DNA of 17,298 nt from contig CAJUQT010000067.1 in assembly GCA_910588225.1 (NCBI GenBank), positions 1-17,298 on the forward strand, written 5' to 3'. The notes under the pieces were generated by a model. That model made no database searches. It was not told the origin of the DNA and saw only the letters and a list, made by a program, of their open reading frames with translations. This document shows positions 1 to 8,561 of this stretch, piece after piece; position 1 is the first letter of the stretch, and the number at the start of each line of letters is the position of its first letter. Both the position numbers and the translations under genes were made by a program. The DNA is from an uncultured Acetatifactor sp. GTDB taxonomy: Bacteria > Bacillota > Clostridia > Lachnospirales > Lachnospiraceae.

Positions 1-79
1 GATTTTACTTCCAGTTTGCACCATTTTTCAGTCTTTACTACCAAAGACAGGTTATATATACACCATAATCAGTTGTTTG

Positions 80-1363
80 TCAATAGACTCCTGCAAATTT
101 CCCTCTCGCCATCACCCCCTTGATTCGGATCTCCTCATCAAACAGCAACAGATCCGCATCCTTTCCTTCCGCAACAGACCCCTTCCTCTCCTCCACCCCC
201 ATCAGTGTGGCCGGCGTCAGGCTCATCATTTTGACTGCCTGATACAGCGGCGCATCTGTCAGTCTCCGAAAGGTACGTACCAACCTGTCCGCCGTGGCCA
301 CACTTCCGGCAAATGCGCTGCGGTCCTGCAGCTTTGCCACGCCGTCCTCCTTGATGCAGCGTATCCCCTCCTGCCCGCTTCCCAGGAGATATTCCCCATC
401 CGGCATTCCCGCTGCCCGCATACTGTCCGTTACGAGACAAATCCGCTCCGCACCCTTTATCTTGTAGATCAGGGACAATAGCTCTTCCGGAAGATGACAT
501 CCGTCCGCAATCACCTCTACATATAAACTGTCCAGAAGGTATCCCGCCTCTATGGCTCCCGCCGTCCGAAATCCATGTCTTCTGGTTACTCCGGTCATAC
601 AGGAATAAAAATGGGTAAGCGCCGCAAGACCATTCTCACAGGCCTGGAAGACCTGCCTGCAGTCCGCATCCGAGTGGGCCAGTGAGCTGACAATTCCCCT
701 CCGGCGCAGTTCCTGCAAAAAGGCAGCTCCCCCGGACAGCTCCGGTGCAAAAGACCACCTGCATATGCGGTTTGTGGCAGACAATACCTCCATGTATTCT
801 TTCGGATCCGGATTTCGCAGCCATGCCGGATTCTGTGCCCCTTTCTGTCCCGGCGCAAAGTACGGCCCCTCCAGGTGAAGCCCCAGAATCTCCGGGCATC
901 CCTCCTTCTTTTGCTCCATCTCTTCAAACAGAGCCAGGAAAGAAAGCAGCCCCTCCTGTGAACCGGCCAGCGTGGTAGGCACGATGGAAGTAGTTCCGTG
1001 GGCAAGGTGCATCCGGCAGGCAGTCTCTATCGCCTCCAGGGTTCCGTCCATGAAGTCGCAGCCTCCTCCGCCGTGGGTATGAATATCAATAAAGCCGGGG
1101 GACAGATACAGTCCTCCGGCATCTATAATCACTTTTTCCTGTTCTGCGGACATAATCTCCCGGGCCGGGAAGCGTATATCTGCACCTGCTCCGCAGACAT
1201 ATGTATCTGCCTCCCCCTCCCGGCTTCCGCTCTCCTGCTCCGCTTTCCGCACCACCCGTTCAATCTTACTCCCCCGCACCATGACAGAACCACTGACGAT
1301 TCCTGTCTCCGTAATGATCCTGGCATTTTTTATCCAGATCTCTCTTTCCTCTGCTTTATTCAA
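80..1363 (-). CDS. nagA: N-acetylglucosamine-6-phosphate deacetylase (NagA)
   Basis: This cytoplasmic amidohydrolase removes acetate from N-acetylglucosamine-6-phosphate to give glucosamine-6-phosphate, the substrate of NagB encoded upstream in the same operon. The 427 residues show the family metal and catalytic signatures in order: PGFIDIHTHGGGG (H95, H97), HLEGPYF (E165), AHSDA (H230), THFYSCMTG (H251, where most NagA proteins have THLFNAM), ADGCHL (H290), VTDSM (catalytic Asp313) and FAGS. Residues 42-77 are an unusual insertion between the first beta strands and the metal motif. The start is a TTG at 1363 preceded by GGGAGG at 8 nt. It overlaps the last codons of the epimerase gene by 8 nt, so translation is probably coupled. 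It is the last gene of the operon here; no convincing terminator is seen in the remaining 79 nt. Function is assigned from motifs, not from an alignment. Confidence 0.93.
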   Translation of the reverse strand: MNKAEEREIWIKNARIITETGIVSGSVMVRGSKIERVVRKAEQESGSREGEADTYVCGAGADIRFPAREIMSAEQEKVIIDAGGLYLSPGFIDIHTHGGGGCDFMDGTLEAIETACRMHLAHGTTSIVPTTLAGSQEGLLSFLALFEEMEQKKEGCPEILGLHLEGPYFAPGQKGAQNPAWLRNPDPKEYMEVLSATNRICRWSFAPELSGGAAFLQELRRRGIVSSLAHSDADCRQVFQACENGLAALTHFYSCMTGVTRRHGFRTAGAIEAGYLLDSLYVEVIADGCHLPEELLSLIYKIKGAERICLVTDSMRAAGMPDGEYLLGSGQEGIRCIKEDGVAKLQDRSAFAGSVATADRLVRTFRRLTDAPLYQAVKMMSLTPATLMGVEERKGSVAEGKDADLLLFDEEIRIKGVMARGKFAGVY

Positions 1364-2639
1364 AATATGTCCCTCCCGATGTCCTCTCTGCCAGTTCCAC
1401 CAGCTTAATAAAACTTCGTAAAATATGAAACGGATCCTTCACCGGAAGCGCCACCACCCTATCCTCGGGCATTCCGTCCCGGCGCCGGATCTGAACCCAT
1501 TCCCCCAGGCAGCGATCCGGGAAAACCGAAAACGCATAGTCCCTGCTTTTTTCATACAGAACCTGCCACCTGCTCTCGCCTGTCAGCTCATACAGAAGGG
1601 CGAACAGGTACAGAGCCTCCGCGTGGGGCCACCAGAGCTTGCTGTCCCAGGTACCCAGAACCATTTTCTCATACTCCGCTCTGTCCGAATCTGCCGGCTG
1701 CTCCTCCTCGTTTCCCTCTCCCCGGGGCCTTCCGCCATCCCTGTCCACAAAGCGAAAAAGCCCGCCGAATTCACTGTCCCAACCCAACAGGAAGGTACTC
1801 TCCGCCGCCTTACAGATCCGGGACAGATACTTTTCCAATTCTCCATGCTCCTTCAAAAACTCAATCTGGAACCATAAATCCTCCAGGGTATGTCCGGGGT
1901 TGACCTGGCCCTCCAGCAGCTCCCGCGTTCTGCCAGAACCGTTTTTCCGAAATTCCCTTATATAACTTCCGTCGTAAAACGAATTCCAGATGTCCTCTGT
2001 CAGCTCCAACCCGTACCGGATCTCTTCCTCACAGCACATCCCAAAACTTTTCTTCATCCTGATATAGCAGGAGATTACATTCAGCAAAATCATGGGAATA
2101 CCATGAGCCCGGTATCCTGCCGGTACGGGGTAAGGCTCCGTCAGATAATTTCCCGCTGCAATCCGCTCCGCAATGCCATTGTAAAGAGCGCTCACCCCGG
2201 GAACGGCTTCTTCCCTCCGCCTGACCTGCGCATCCTGAGCCATGCCAAGAAGGACAAAGCAGTCCGTATAAATACTGGCATCCCGGCGTCCGGTACGCGT
2301 ATCCAAAACGGCTCTTCCGTCCCGCTCCAAAAAGTGACAGCAGCGCCCGTCCTCCGAAATGACATACTTTGCCAGAAAACCGCCGGTCTCTTCCATCCAT
2401 GACTCCAGTTCCCCGCAGTCCAGACGAAGGCTTCCCCGCCGCGCCATGTCATACAGACTGGCCAAAATCCAGAGCCAGCGCCCCTGGGACCAGGCGTATT
2501 TTCGTTCAGACAATAACTGCCTGCCGTCATTGTTTATGCAGTTCAGAATACCCCCGTATTCCCGATCCCGAAAACGTCTCCAATATGGATAAAATTCTTC
2601 CTCGATCAATCTTTTATATTCTGCTCCCCTGATCTCCAT
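1356..2639 (-). CDS. N-acylglucosamine 2-epimerase (AGE) family protein
   Basis: AGE-family proteins are (alpha/alpha)6 barrels that interconvert N-acetylglucosamine and N-acetylmannosamine; related members epimerise other sugars such as cellobiose. Visible family features (numbered from the start chosen here) are KYAWSQGRWLW near 48-58, NPGHTLEDLW with His250, WWPHAEAL with His339, and KDPFHILR with His405. The histidines in the second and fourth motifs correspond to the catalytic pair of the family. The frame opens further upstream to 2693, but the ATG at 2639 has GGGAG 6 nt before it, while the 2693 ATG has no convincing site, so 2639 is preferred (427 aa). The gene lies 133 nt after nagB and overlaps nagA. 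With NagA and NagB as neighbours, ManNAc/GlcNAc interconversion is the natural reading, but the exact substrate is inferred from context. Confidence 0.85.
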   Translation of the reverse strand: MEIRGAEYKRLIEEEFYPYWRRFRDREYGGILNCINNDGRQLLSERKYAWSQGRWLWILASLYDMARRGSLRLDCGELESWMEETGGFLAKYVISEDGRCCHFLERDGRAVLDTRTGRRDASIYTDCFVLLGMAQDAQVRRREEAVPGVSALYNGIAERIAAGNYLTEPYPVPAGYRAHGIPMILLNVISCYIRMKKSFGMCCEEEIRYGLELTEDIWNSFYDGSYIREFRKNGSGRTRELLEGQVNPGHTLEDLWFQIEFLKEHGELEKYLSRICKAAESTFLLGWDSEFGGLFRFVDRDGGRPRGEGNEEEQPADSDRAEYEKMVLGTWDSKLWWPHAEALYLFALLYELTGESRWQVLYEKSRDYAFSVFPDRCLGEWVQIRRRDGMPEDRVVALPVKDPFHILRSFIKLVELAERTSGGTYFE

Positions 2640-2772
2640 AGCATACTCCCGCGGCATTGCCGCCAATCCCTTACACCGGCACGGTTTCCGCATCCTGCGG
2701 CACTCTTCGTTTTGCCGCTTTCCGCCTGCCCCGGCCGCATCCCCTCATGCCCATGACGCCGGCGCTGTTCCC

Positions 2773-3540
2773 TCACATCGCTTCCGTCAATTCTCTCGCA
2801 CATTCCCGGTCCGCATACATCCGCACATTCCCGGCCCTGCGCAGTATACTGGCCGGACAGCTCTCCTCCACCGGACCGGTCAGCGTCCGCGTCAATGCCT
2901 CCCGTTTTCTCATACCGGGCACGATACAAAACACATACTCTGCCGATGCCAGCATCGGGCAGGTTACGGTCAAAGCCAGTTCCGGCACCTGCGTAAGGGA
3001 GGGAAAACACCCGTCATGCACCTGCTGCATCCGGCACACCTCATCCAGTTTCACAGTCTTCATAGGCTGCGGATCCTGAAAATCTGCCTCATGGGGATCG
3101 TTAAAGGCGATATGACCATTTTCTCCGATTCCCAGAAATACCATATGAAGGGGAGCGGAGGCAATCAGTTTCCCATACCGAACAGCTTCCTCTCCGGGCT
3201 TCCCCTTGCCGTCAATCAGATTGACCTTCCCGAAGGCACATCTGTCAAAGATATGTTCCCGTAAATAACCGCCGAAGGATCCCTGCATATCATCGGACAA
3301 TCCTGCATATTCATCCATGTGAAAGGCATTCACACGCCCCCAGTCAATTCCCTCCTCCCTGCACAGCGCTGTCAGGAATTCTGTCTGGGACGGAGCTGCT
3401 GCAAACATGCAGTTTACCTTCTCTTCCCTTTCCAGCAGACGCCGCAGACAGTCCGCCGCCTCCGCAGCCGCCTGCCGTCCCATCTCTTCCCTTGTATCGC
3501 ATATAGTTAAAATAATATCGTCGTATCGTCTATGTATCAT
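2773..3540 (-). CDS. nagB: Glucosamine-6-phosphate deaminase-like protein (NagB/SugP isomerase family)
   Basis: NagB converts glucosamine-6-phosphate to fructose-6-phosphate plus ammonia, feeding amino sugars into glycolysis. The 255-residue protein carries NAFHMDEY (Asp76, equivalent to the catalytic Asp72 of the E. coli enzyme), GIGENGHIAFNDP at 137-149 (His143 conserved) and PELALTVT at 186-193. Two residues of the classical ring-opening triad differ: the Asp of GxGxDGH is Asn141 and the Glu of FNEP is Asp148. Asn at the first position also occurs in other Firmicutes NagB/GamA proteins, so activity is plausible, but this is a divergent member that could use a related phosphosugar. Its ATG lies inside the end of the preceding reading frame (11-nt overlap), with GGAGG just upstream, so it is probably coupled to the toroid gene. 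Confidence 0.85.
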   Translation of the reverse strand: MIHRRYDDIILTICDTREEMGRQAAAEAADCLRRLLEREEKVNCMFAAAPSQTEFLTALCREEGIDWGRVNAFHMDEYAGLSDDMQGSFGGYLREHIFDRCAFGKVNLIDGKGKPGEEAVRYGKLIASAPLHMVFLGIGENGHIAFNDPHEADFQDPQPMKTVKLDEVCRMQQVHDGCFPSLTQVPELALTVTCPMLASAEYVFCIVPGMRKREALTRTLTGPVEESCPASILRRAGNVRMYADRECARELTEAM

Positions 3541-3796
3541 TTCTGCCTCCCGTCTTTATCCGGAATGTGCCATATATCTTTCCGTTTTTCCGTTTTGTAT
3601 CAATATTGTCCATCTTCACCTTCTCCAAGGGTTCTATAGACAGGGCCTGCGCGGACAGGTCTTCCGGGTCCAGATGGATATTGGCTCCCCGAAACACATT
3701 GTCAAACATGCCGTCCTCCTGTCTTATATCACAATTGTCCAACAGCACCGTCATACCGGAACTCACCGTAACCGCCCGGCTGATGACGTATTCTCT
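3530..3796 (-). pseudogene. Detached C-terminal part (88 codons) of the toroid enzyme, downstream of an in-frame TGA
   Basis: This stretch is in the same frame as the toroid gene and directly follows its TGA at 3797-3799. It encodes REYVISRAVTVSSGMTV and then DNCDIRQEDGMFDNVF, a beta-rich, ordinary-looking protein sequence that runs without a stop to the ATG of nagB, which it overlaps by 11 nt. A GTG at 3766 could start a 78-residue protein, but it has no ribosome binding site. The simplest reading is that the ancestral protein was about 674 residues and that one change (for example CGA to TGA) cut it. Readthrough, or a sequencing error at that base, would restore it. There is nothing to suggest selenocysteine insertion. 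Confidence 0.6.
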
Positions 3797-5554
3797 TCAG
3801 GCCTCTATCTTTTCATCATCGCTGTTCCTGGGAAACCCATCCACCAGAAAGGTTCGCTGTCCCTGCCCGAATATCAGGCCCGGTGACAGCATCTGCGCCA
3901 TGGCAATTCCCGCAAAACCCGTGGCCGCCGCCGCACATCCATTCCAGCACTGTATACTGTGTTTTGCAAAGGGATACGTTTTGTCCGGTTCATCGCACAT
4001 TACTCCCAGAAGATACGCAAACCTGGGGGTTGCCAGAAATTTCCTGCACAGCGAAAGCTCTCCGGCCGCCTGGTCCCGATATAGAACATTTTTGCCGAAC
4101 CGCTCCCAGAAACGCAGGTATACATCCAGCAAAACAGGATTTCCCGCACTCTTGCTGTTATGCCAACAGTTCTCCAGAGGCCACCAGGCCCCCTCTCCCT
4201 TCAGGGCAAACAGTCCCTTCTCACCGAACAGATATGCTTCCAGAACCGAGAACAATTTCTCCCCTGCCTCTGCCCGGGTGCTGACGGTAAGGACTGCCGC
4301 AATGGTTTCCAGGGTATAAAATCCGTCCCCGAATTCCCGCACATCCTGATAATGGTCATGTCCCGGATAAGTCCCCTTGTAAATATGATTCCACAGCCTT
4401 CCGTCCGGATTCCAGTTCTCTGCCAGATACAATGCGGCTTCCTCCGCTACGGCAAGATAATGGTCCTCCCTGGTCACCGTATAAAACAACACACATGCCA
4501 ATCCTGTGGAAGCAGTGGCCACGCTGTACACCTTATCGTCCATGGCCAGAGTCCAGCCATTGGTAAAGCCGCCCTCCCTGCTCCGAAATCTCATGGCCCA
4601 TTGATCCAGATATTTTCTCACCGCTGCCTCATAGCAGCCCCGGCGTTCTCCTTCCGCATAATGACACGCTGTTGCCAGGGCCGCCACCATACTCCCCACA
4701 TCCGCCAGATTCATCCAGTTGCTCCGGCGCACTTTCTCCAACTCATCCTCTGTCAGGAGCGCTGTGGGCGTCCCCCTGCAGCTCTGGGTAAAGCCGCCCT
4801 CCGGCATCTGCTCCGAGACAAACCGATCCAGTATCCCGAAGACAGCATCCCGGTACATAGATCTGTGCAGAAGCGCATAGCCTGCCAGCAACGTCCGGAC
4901 AGGATAGGACGCCGTGTACCATAACCGCTTTCCCTCCTCAAAGTCCCCGATAAAACCGTCGCTGCGGCGCACCTTCAGCAGCCATTCACAGATCTGTTCC
5001 AGCATGGCCCTACAGTCATCGCTTCCCTGATGCTCTACCTCCTGCCGGACGGGCAGCTTATCCGGAATCCCTTCCTCATAGACCGGAAAGGGCACCGTAC
5101 CCGCCGGGCCGTATACATCCATACCGTTTACAAAATATTCTCCCGGAAAACTCACCGCCAGGATACCGCCGGTATGTTTCACCTTGGCAGAAAGACAGAA
5201 CTTCTCCCCTTTTCGGGGCTTAACCCAGCTTTTTTCCGTATAAGTTCCCTGCAGGCGGGGTGCATAGGCATCCGTACTGCCGAACCACACTTCAAAGGGC
5301 TCCGGCTCCTGTACCGGATCATAACAGTAAAGCTTCAGGCAGTATTCCCCTGCGGGAAGCCCCATCCGGAATTCTCCTTCCCTGCCGTACAGGCAGTCCC
5401 GCCAGGGGGAACATTCCGTCTCCGAAAACCAACGGTTCCTCATCTCACAGACCCACAGAAATGCCGGAGTCTGGTAAAGCCTTTCAATCTTGATAAATCC
5501 TGGGTCATGGGGGACAAAATCATTCCCGAAATCAAATCGCAGCAGTCGTTCCAT
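3797..5554 (-). CDS. Putative alpha/alpha-toroid glycan-degrading enzyme with N-terminal beta-sandwich, cut by a TGA
   Basis: I do not recognise a named family. The protein (585 aa from the start chosen) has no signal peptide, so it is probably cytoplasmic and acts on imported oligosaccharide. Residues 1-160 begin with LRFDFGNDFVPHDPGFIKI, a malectin/galactose-binding-like opening seen in many bacterial glycan enzymes, followed by a beta-rich domain. Residues 180-555 are helical repeats typical of a six-hairpin toroid: WYTASYPVRTLLAGYALL, EGGFTQSCRGTP, NLADVGSMVAALA, GGFTNGWTLAMDD, YPGHDHYQDVREFGDGF and WWPLENCWHN. Conserved-looking Asp, His and Trp residues in these loops are candidate active-site residues. 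The frame opens to 5629, but the ATG at 5554 has GGGAGG 8 nt upstream and starts the recognisable domain. It lies 116 nt after the binding-protein gene; that gap contains the perfect palindrome CGCCTGCAGGCG at 5586-5597. The TGA at 3797-3799 separates it from an in-frame tail. Confidence 0.7.
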   Translation of the reverse strand: MERLLRFDFGNDFVPHDPGFIKIERLYQTPAFLWVCEMRNRWFSETECSPWRDCLYGREGEFRMGLPAGEYCLKLYCYDPVQEPEPFEVWFGSTDAYAPRLQGTYTEKSWVKPRKGEKFCLSAKVKHTGGILAVSFPGEYFVNGMDVYGPAGTVPFPVYEEGIPDKLPVRQEVEHQGSDDCRAMLEQICEWLLKVRRSDGFIGDFEEGKRLWYTASYPVRTLLAGYALLHRSMYRDAVFGILDRFVSEQMPEGGFTQSCRGTPTALLTEDELEKVRRSNWMNLADVGSMVAALATACHYAEGERRGCYEAAVRKYLDQWAMRFRSREGGFTNGWTLAMDDKVYSVATASTGLACVLFYTVTREDHYLAVAEEAALYLAENWNPDGRLWNHIYKGTYPGHDHYQDVREFGDGFYTLETIAAVLTVSTRAEAGEKLFSVLEAYLFGEKGLFALKGEGAWWPLENCWHNSKSAGNPVLLDVYLRFWERFGKNVLYRDQAAGELSLCRKFLATPRFAYLLGVMCDEPDKTYPFAKHSIQCWNGCAAAATGFAGIAMAQMLSPGLIFGQGQRTFLVDGFPRNSDDEKIEA

Positions 5555-5670
5555 GCCTCCATCCTCCCTTTTTCGCAAACAACTCCGCCTGCAGGCGCCC
5601 CCGGCCTCCGTTTTGCTGCGTGCATGCATGTGCCCGTCGCTCCGTCGGCCGTGGGGAAATCCTGAGAGCC

Positions 5671-7350
5671 TTAGTTAAAAATACTTTCCGCCTCCGCCAT
5701 GATCGTTTCAATATTCTGCCAGCATTCATTGTGGGCTTTGGTATAAGCCTCTCCGCCCGCTGCCATCCATTCCTCCACAAAAGCGTCATATTCCTCCAAC
5801 GGCCTGGCTCCGGTGATGAAATCAATGAAATTGGTCTTATACAGCGTATCCGCTTCGGCTTTATATGCCGTCCCCACTTCATCCGGAACGAATTTCCCCA
5901 GATAAGAGAAATAATTTTCGCCATTCACCAGTGTGCCTTCTTTGCCGTATTTATTCAGCTCTTCAATATTGCTTCCCTCAAACAAATCTCCCACAATGGG
6001 CGTATAGGGAATTCCACCCTGCCAGAAGGTATTGAGGCCGGAAGGGCCGTTGTTTGCAGCGTCCGAATATGCAGGAAACTTCTGCGGAACCCTAAACTCG
6101 TTATACTCCCAATGGGTTCCCTCCACACCGCAGCGAAGTCTGGCACAAACTTCAAAATCCGTACTAATCAAGTCATAGAGCTGCAGCACCTTCTTTAATT
6201 TTTCTTCGTCAGCGAGCAAAGTTTTCCCGAATACCACCCGGTTCGTGTACCTGCCCCAGTTCATGTAGCCATAGTCGCCATCCTCTCCTTTGGGCGCAGG
6301 TCCAGACACCACCTCCGCCTCCGGCGTAAGCGCCAGAAGGCCGTCATAAATCGCATCGCCGGGCTGCAGGTTATAATAGGTGGTATCCACCAGTGCCCCC
6401 ACCTTGCTGTTGGCCCATTTTTCCGTGCGGCCTACTCCGTCCACGGATATAAACTCCGGATCGATCAGGCCCTTTTCATACCAGCTGTGCAGTTTTTCCA
6501 GCGCTTCCTTTCCCCTGGGATCAGTAATGCCGAATTTCAGCGTCCCATCCTCTGCCAGATTCCACATACCCGGGAAGATCCCGTAAGCCCCGAACAAGGA
6601 AGGGAACAGATTGGGGGTGGAATCCTTGCCGCGCAGGGTTGTGCCATAGGTATCGTCCACCCCGTTTCCGTCCGGATCATTGAAGGTAAAACGTGTAAAA
6701 GCCTCTTCATATTCCTCCACGGTCTCAGGTACCTTATCAATTCCCACAGCCTTCAGCCAATCCATCCTCCAGCCGTTGGTAAAGTTGTAGGTCCGCTCCC
6801 CGGTCACAATGGGCAGTCCGTAGATCAGACCGTTATCCAGCACCAGGCTCCAGGCGCCTGTGGCATCACATTCCTTCAGGTCACTCACAAATTCCGGCAT
6901 ACACTCTTTAATCAGTTCCGGCGCCACGCCGCCCAGCACTCCCTGTTCCAGATAGGAACGGTACATGGAATCACTGTGGCAGTGGAAGATATCCGGAATC
7001 TCCCCGGATGCCAGCCGGGGATTCAGGATATCCCAGTAGCTTCCGATCTCTATGGCCTCTATCTTGAACTCCAGACCCGGAACCAGAGAATTCAGATAGT
7101 CCAGTGTCTCGTTTTTCTCGTCCACAGGTCCATTCACAGGTACGGCCAGAGTCACCTGCCAGGTCTGCTCCTCATTCGTTCCTTCACCCTGGGCGGCTTC
7201 CTGGGACTCTGTGCCGGAACTCTCCTTCACTTCTGATGACTGATTCCGGCTCTCTCCCCCGCTTTCCCCTGCCTCCTGTCCGCAGGCTCCCAGCGCACCG
7301 GCTGCAAGTAACGTACACATCAGCAGCGACAACAATTTCTTTCCTTTCAT
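5671..7350 (-). CDS. Carbohydrate ABC transporter, solute-binding lipoprotein (LplA-like)
   Basis: This is the extracellular sugar-capturing subunit of the transporter encoded just upstream. The 559-residue precursor has a lipoprotein signal (MKGKKLLSLLMCTLLAAGAL then GAC, lipidated Cys23), followed by a Ser/Glu/Gly-rich tether to about residue 62 and a type-1 periplasmic-binding fold. A calcium-site-like DPDGNGVDD motif at 225-233 and length above 500 residues are typical of the large binding proteins that pair with LplB/YtcP permeases. The closing region has many Trp/Tyr residues suited to stacking on sugars. AAGGAG lies 7 nt before the ATG. The gene follows the YtcP-like permease after an unusually long 229-nt gap with a hairpin. 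The ligand is unknown; a GlcNAc- or ManNAc-containing oligosaccharide is inferred from neighbours. Confidence 0.9.
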   Translation of the reverse strand: MKGKKLLSLLMCTLLAAGALGACGQEAGESGGESRNQSSEVKESSGTESQEAAQGEGTNEEQTWQVTLAVPVNGPVDEKNETLDYLNSLVPGLEFKIEAIEIGSYWDILNPRLASGEIPDIFHCHSDSMYRSYLEQGVLGGVAPELIKECMPEFVSDLKECDATGAWSLVLDNGLIYGLPIVTGERTYNFTNGWRMDWLKAVGIDKVPETVEEYEEAFTRFTFNDPDGNGVDDTYGTTLRGKDSTPNLFPSLFGAYGIFPGMWNLAEDGTLKFGITDPRGKEALEKLHSWYEKGLIDPEFISVDGVGRTEKWANSKVGALVDTTYYNLQPGDAIYDGLLALTPEAEVVSGPAPKGEDGDYGYMNWGRYTNRVVFGKTLLADEEKLKKVLQLYDLISTDFEVCARLRCGVEGTHWEYNEFRVPQKFPAYSDAANNGPSGLNTFWQGGIPYTPIVGDLFEGSNIEELNKYGKEGTLVNGENYFSYLGKFVPDEVGTAYKAEADTLYKTNFIDFITGARPLEEYDAFVEEWMAAGGEAYTKAHNECWQNIETIMAEAESIFN

Positions 7351-7544
7351 ACTCTGTCTCCTTTTCCTTTAGTTCCGCAATTTCCTGTGAAATGGCATCT
7401 GTGTTCCGCCGCGGCAAAGCTCCTTTTCACTACCGAATATTGCAGCATGTACGGTTGCTTTATTCTATTCCTGAACGGAATGGAATCCTTCTTTATGTTG
7501 ATGGGAATTCCTGAGAATGCCCCCTTTGGCGATTCAAATAGAAA

Positions 7545-7562
7545 TGTGAAACTTTTTTCACA
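7545..7562 (-). other. Intercistronic AT-rich stem-loop before the binding-protein gene
   Basis: On the transcribed strand TGTGAAA and TTTCACA form a perfect 7-bp stem with a 4-nt loop, 18 nt after the permease stop codon and followed by a U-rich stretch (TTTCTATTT). It sits in the 229-nt gap before the binding-protein gene. It could be a weak terminator or a processing/stability element that sets different levels of permease and binding protein. The stem has little GC, so strong termination is unlikely. Nothing else coding is seen in the gap. Confidence 0.4.
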
Positions 7563-7579
7563 CTATCTCCCCTCTGCCT

Positions 7580-8488
7580 TTACTCCTTTACGCCTCCCAG
7601 CATAATTCCCTGCATAAAATATTTTTGTAAAAACGGATAAACCAATACGATAGGAAGTGTACTGATCAGAATCAGGGCTGCCCTGACCGTTGCCTCTGTG
7701 GGTTTTGAAGTCATATCCACCATAAAGCCTTCCTGCAGCATGGCCATCTGCTGTTCCACCAGAACCCTGCGCAGCAGAATCTGGAGGACGAATTTCGACT
7801 GGTCCCGGATATAAAGCAGGCAGTCAAAATAAGCATTCCAGTGATCCACGGCCTTCCACAGCGCCACTGTGGCCAGTACCGGTTTAGACAGCGGCATAAC
7901 AATCCTCCACCACACATACAGTTCTCCCGCCCCGTCGATTCTGGCCGCATCCTCCAGACTCTGGGGAATAGAACGCAGAAAATTGCGCATGATGATCAGG
8001 TTATAGGCGCCCACTGCACCGGGCAGGATCATGGACCAGATGGAATCCGTCATGTGCAGCGTCTTTGTTATCAGAAAATAGGAAGGAATCAACCCACCGC
8101 TGAAAACCATGGTAAAGAGGATTGCAACCGTGAAAAATTTTACACCGATAAAGTCAGCCTTGGACAGCGGATAAGCAGTCAGCGCCGTAAGTCCTACCGA
8201 TATCACGGTTCCGAGTACCACCCGAACCACACTGTTCCACGCGCTGTTCCATATATTCTTGGAAGAAAGCACCTGTCTGTATGCATCCAGCGTTGGATTT
8301 GCCGTAAACAGCCTGATACCGCTCCTGGCCGCATCCGCTCTGGTGCACAGGGATGTGGCGGCCAGTTCCCAGAAGGGCACAAATGTCACTGCTACCACCA
8401 GAAAGACACAAGTGTAACAAAATATGATCAATGCCCTGTCTGCCGCACAAATTTTTCGTTTCGTTCTCCTTTTTCCTCTTGTCTTCAT
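7580..8488 (-). CDS. Carbohydrate ABC transporter permease (YtcP/MalG type)
   Basis: This is one of two membrane subunits of a CUT1-family sugar importer. The 302-residue protein has about six hydrophobic segments (first at about 19-44, others near 87-108, 118-140, 150-168, 200-212 and 255-280). It carries the cytoplasmic EAA loop that docks the ATPase, readable as EDAARIDGAGELYVWW at 179-194 followed by RIVMPL. The ending KYFMQGIMLGGVKE is typical of YtcP-like permeases. The ATG at 8488 has AGGAG about 11 nt upstream, which is rather long. It lies 73 nt after the LplB-like permease. No ATPase gene is present, so a shared MsmX/UgpC-type ATPase elsewhere in the genome is expected. Confidence 0.93.
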   Translation of the reverse strand: MKTRGKRRTKRKICAADRALIIFCYTCVFLVVAVTFVPFWELAATSLCTRADAARSGIRLFTANPTLDAYRQVLSSKNIWNSAWNSVVRVVLGTVISVGLTALTAYPLSKADFIGVKFFTVAILFTMVFSGGLIPSYFLITKTLHMTDSIWSMILPGAVGAYNLIIMRNFLRSIPQSLEDAARIDGAGELYVWWRIVMPLSKPVLATVALWKAVDHWNAYFDCLLYIRDQSKFVLQILLRRVLVEQQMAMLQEGFMVDMTSKPTEATVRAALILISTLPIVLVYPFLQKYFMQGIMLGGVKE

Positions 8489-8561
8489 CCGCTTTCCCGC
8501 TCCTGTCTGTGCTTTGCCCCATGCCGTTTTCCCATTCTGTTCTCAATGAGATGCCCGGATC

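Noticed and set aside
31..48. Stem-loop GTCTTT/AAAGAC downstream of nagA as the operon terminator
   Set aside because: The stem is only 6 bp and AT-rich, and no run of T follows on the minus strand (TGAAAAATGG); too weak to call.
3797..3799. Selenocysteine at the in-frame TGA of the toroid gene
   Set aside because: No selenoprotein family match, no Cys-type active-site context, and no evident downstream stem-loop of bacterial SECIS type.
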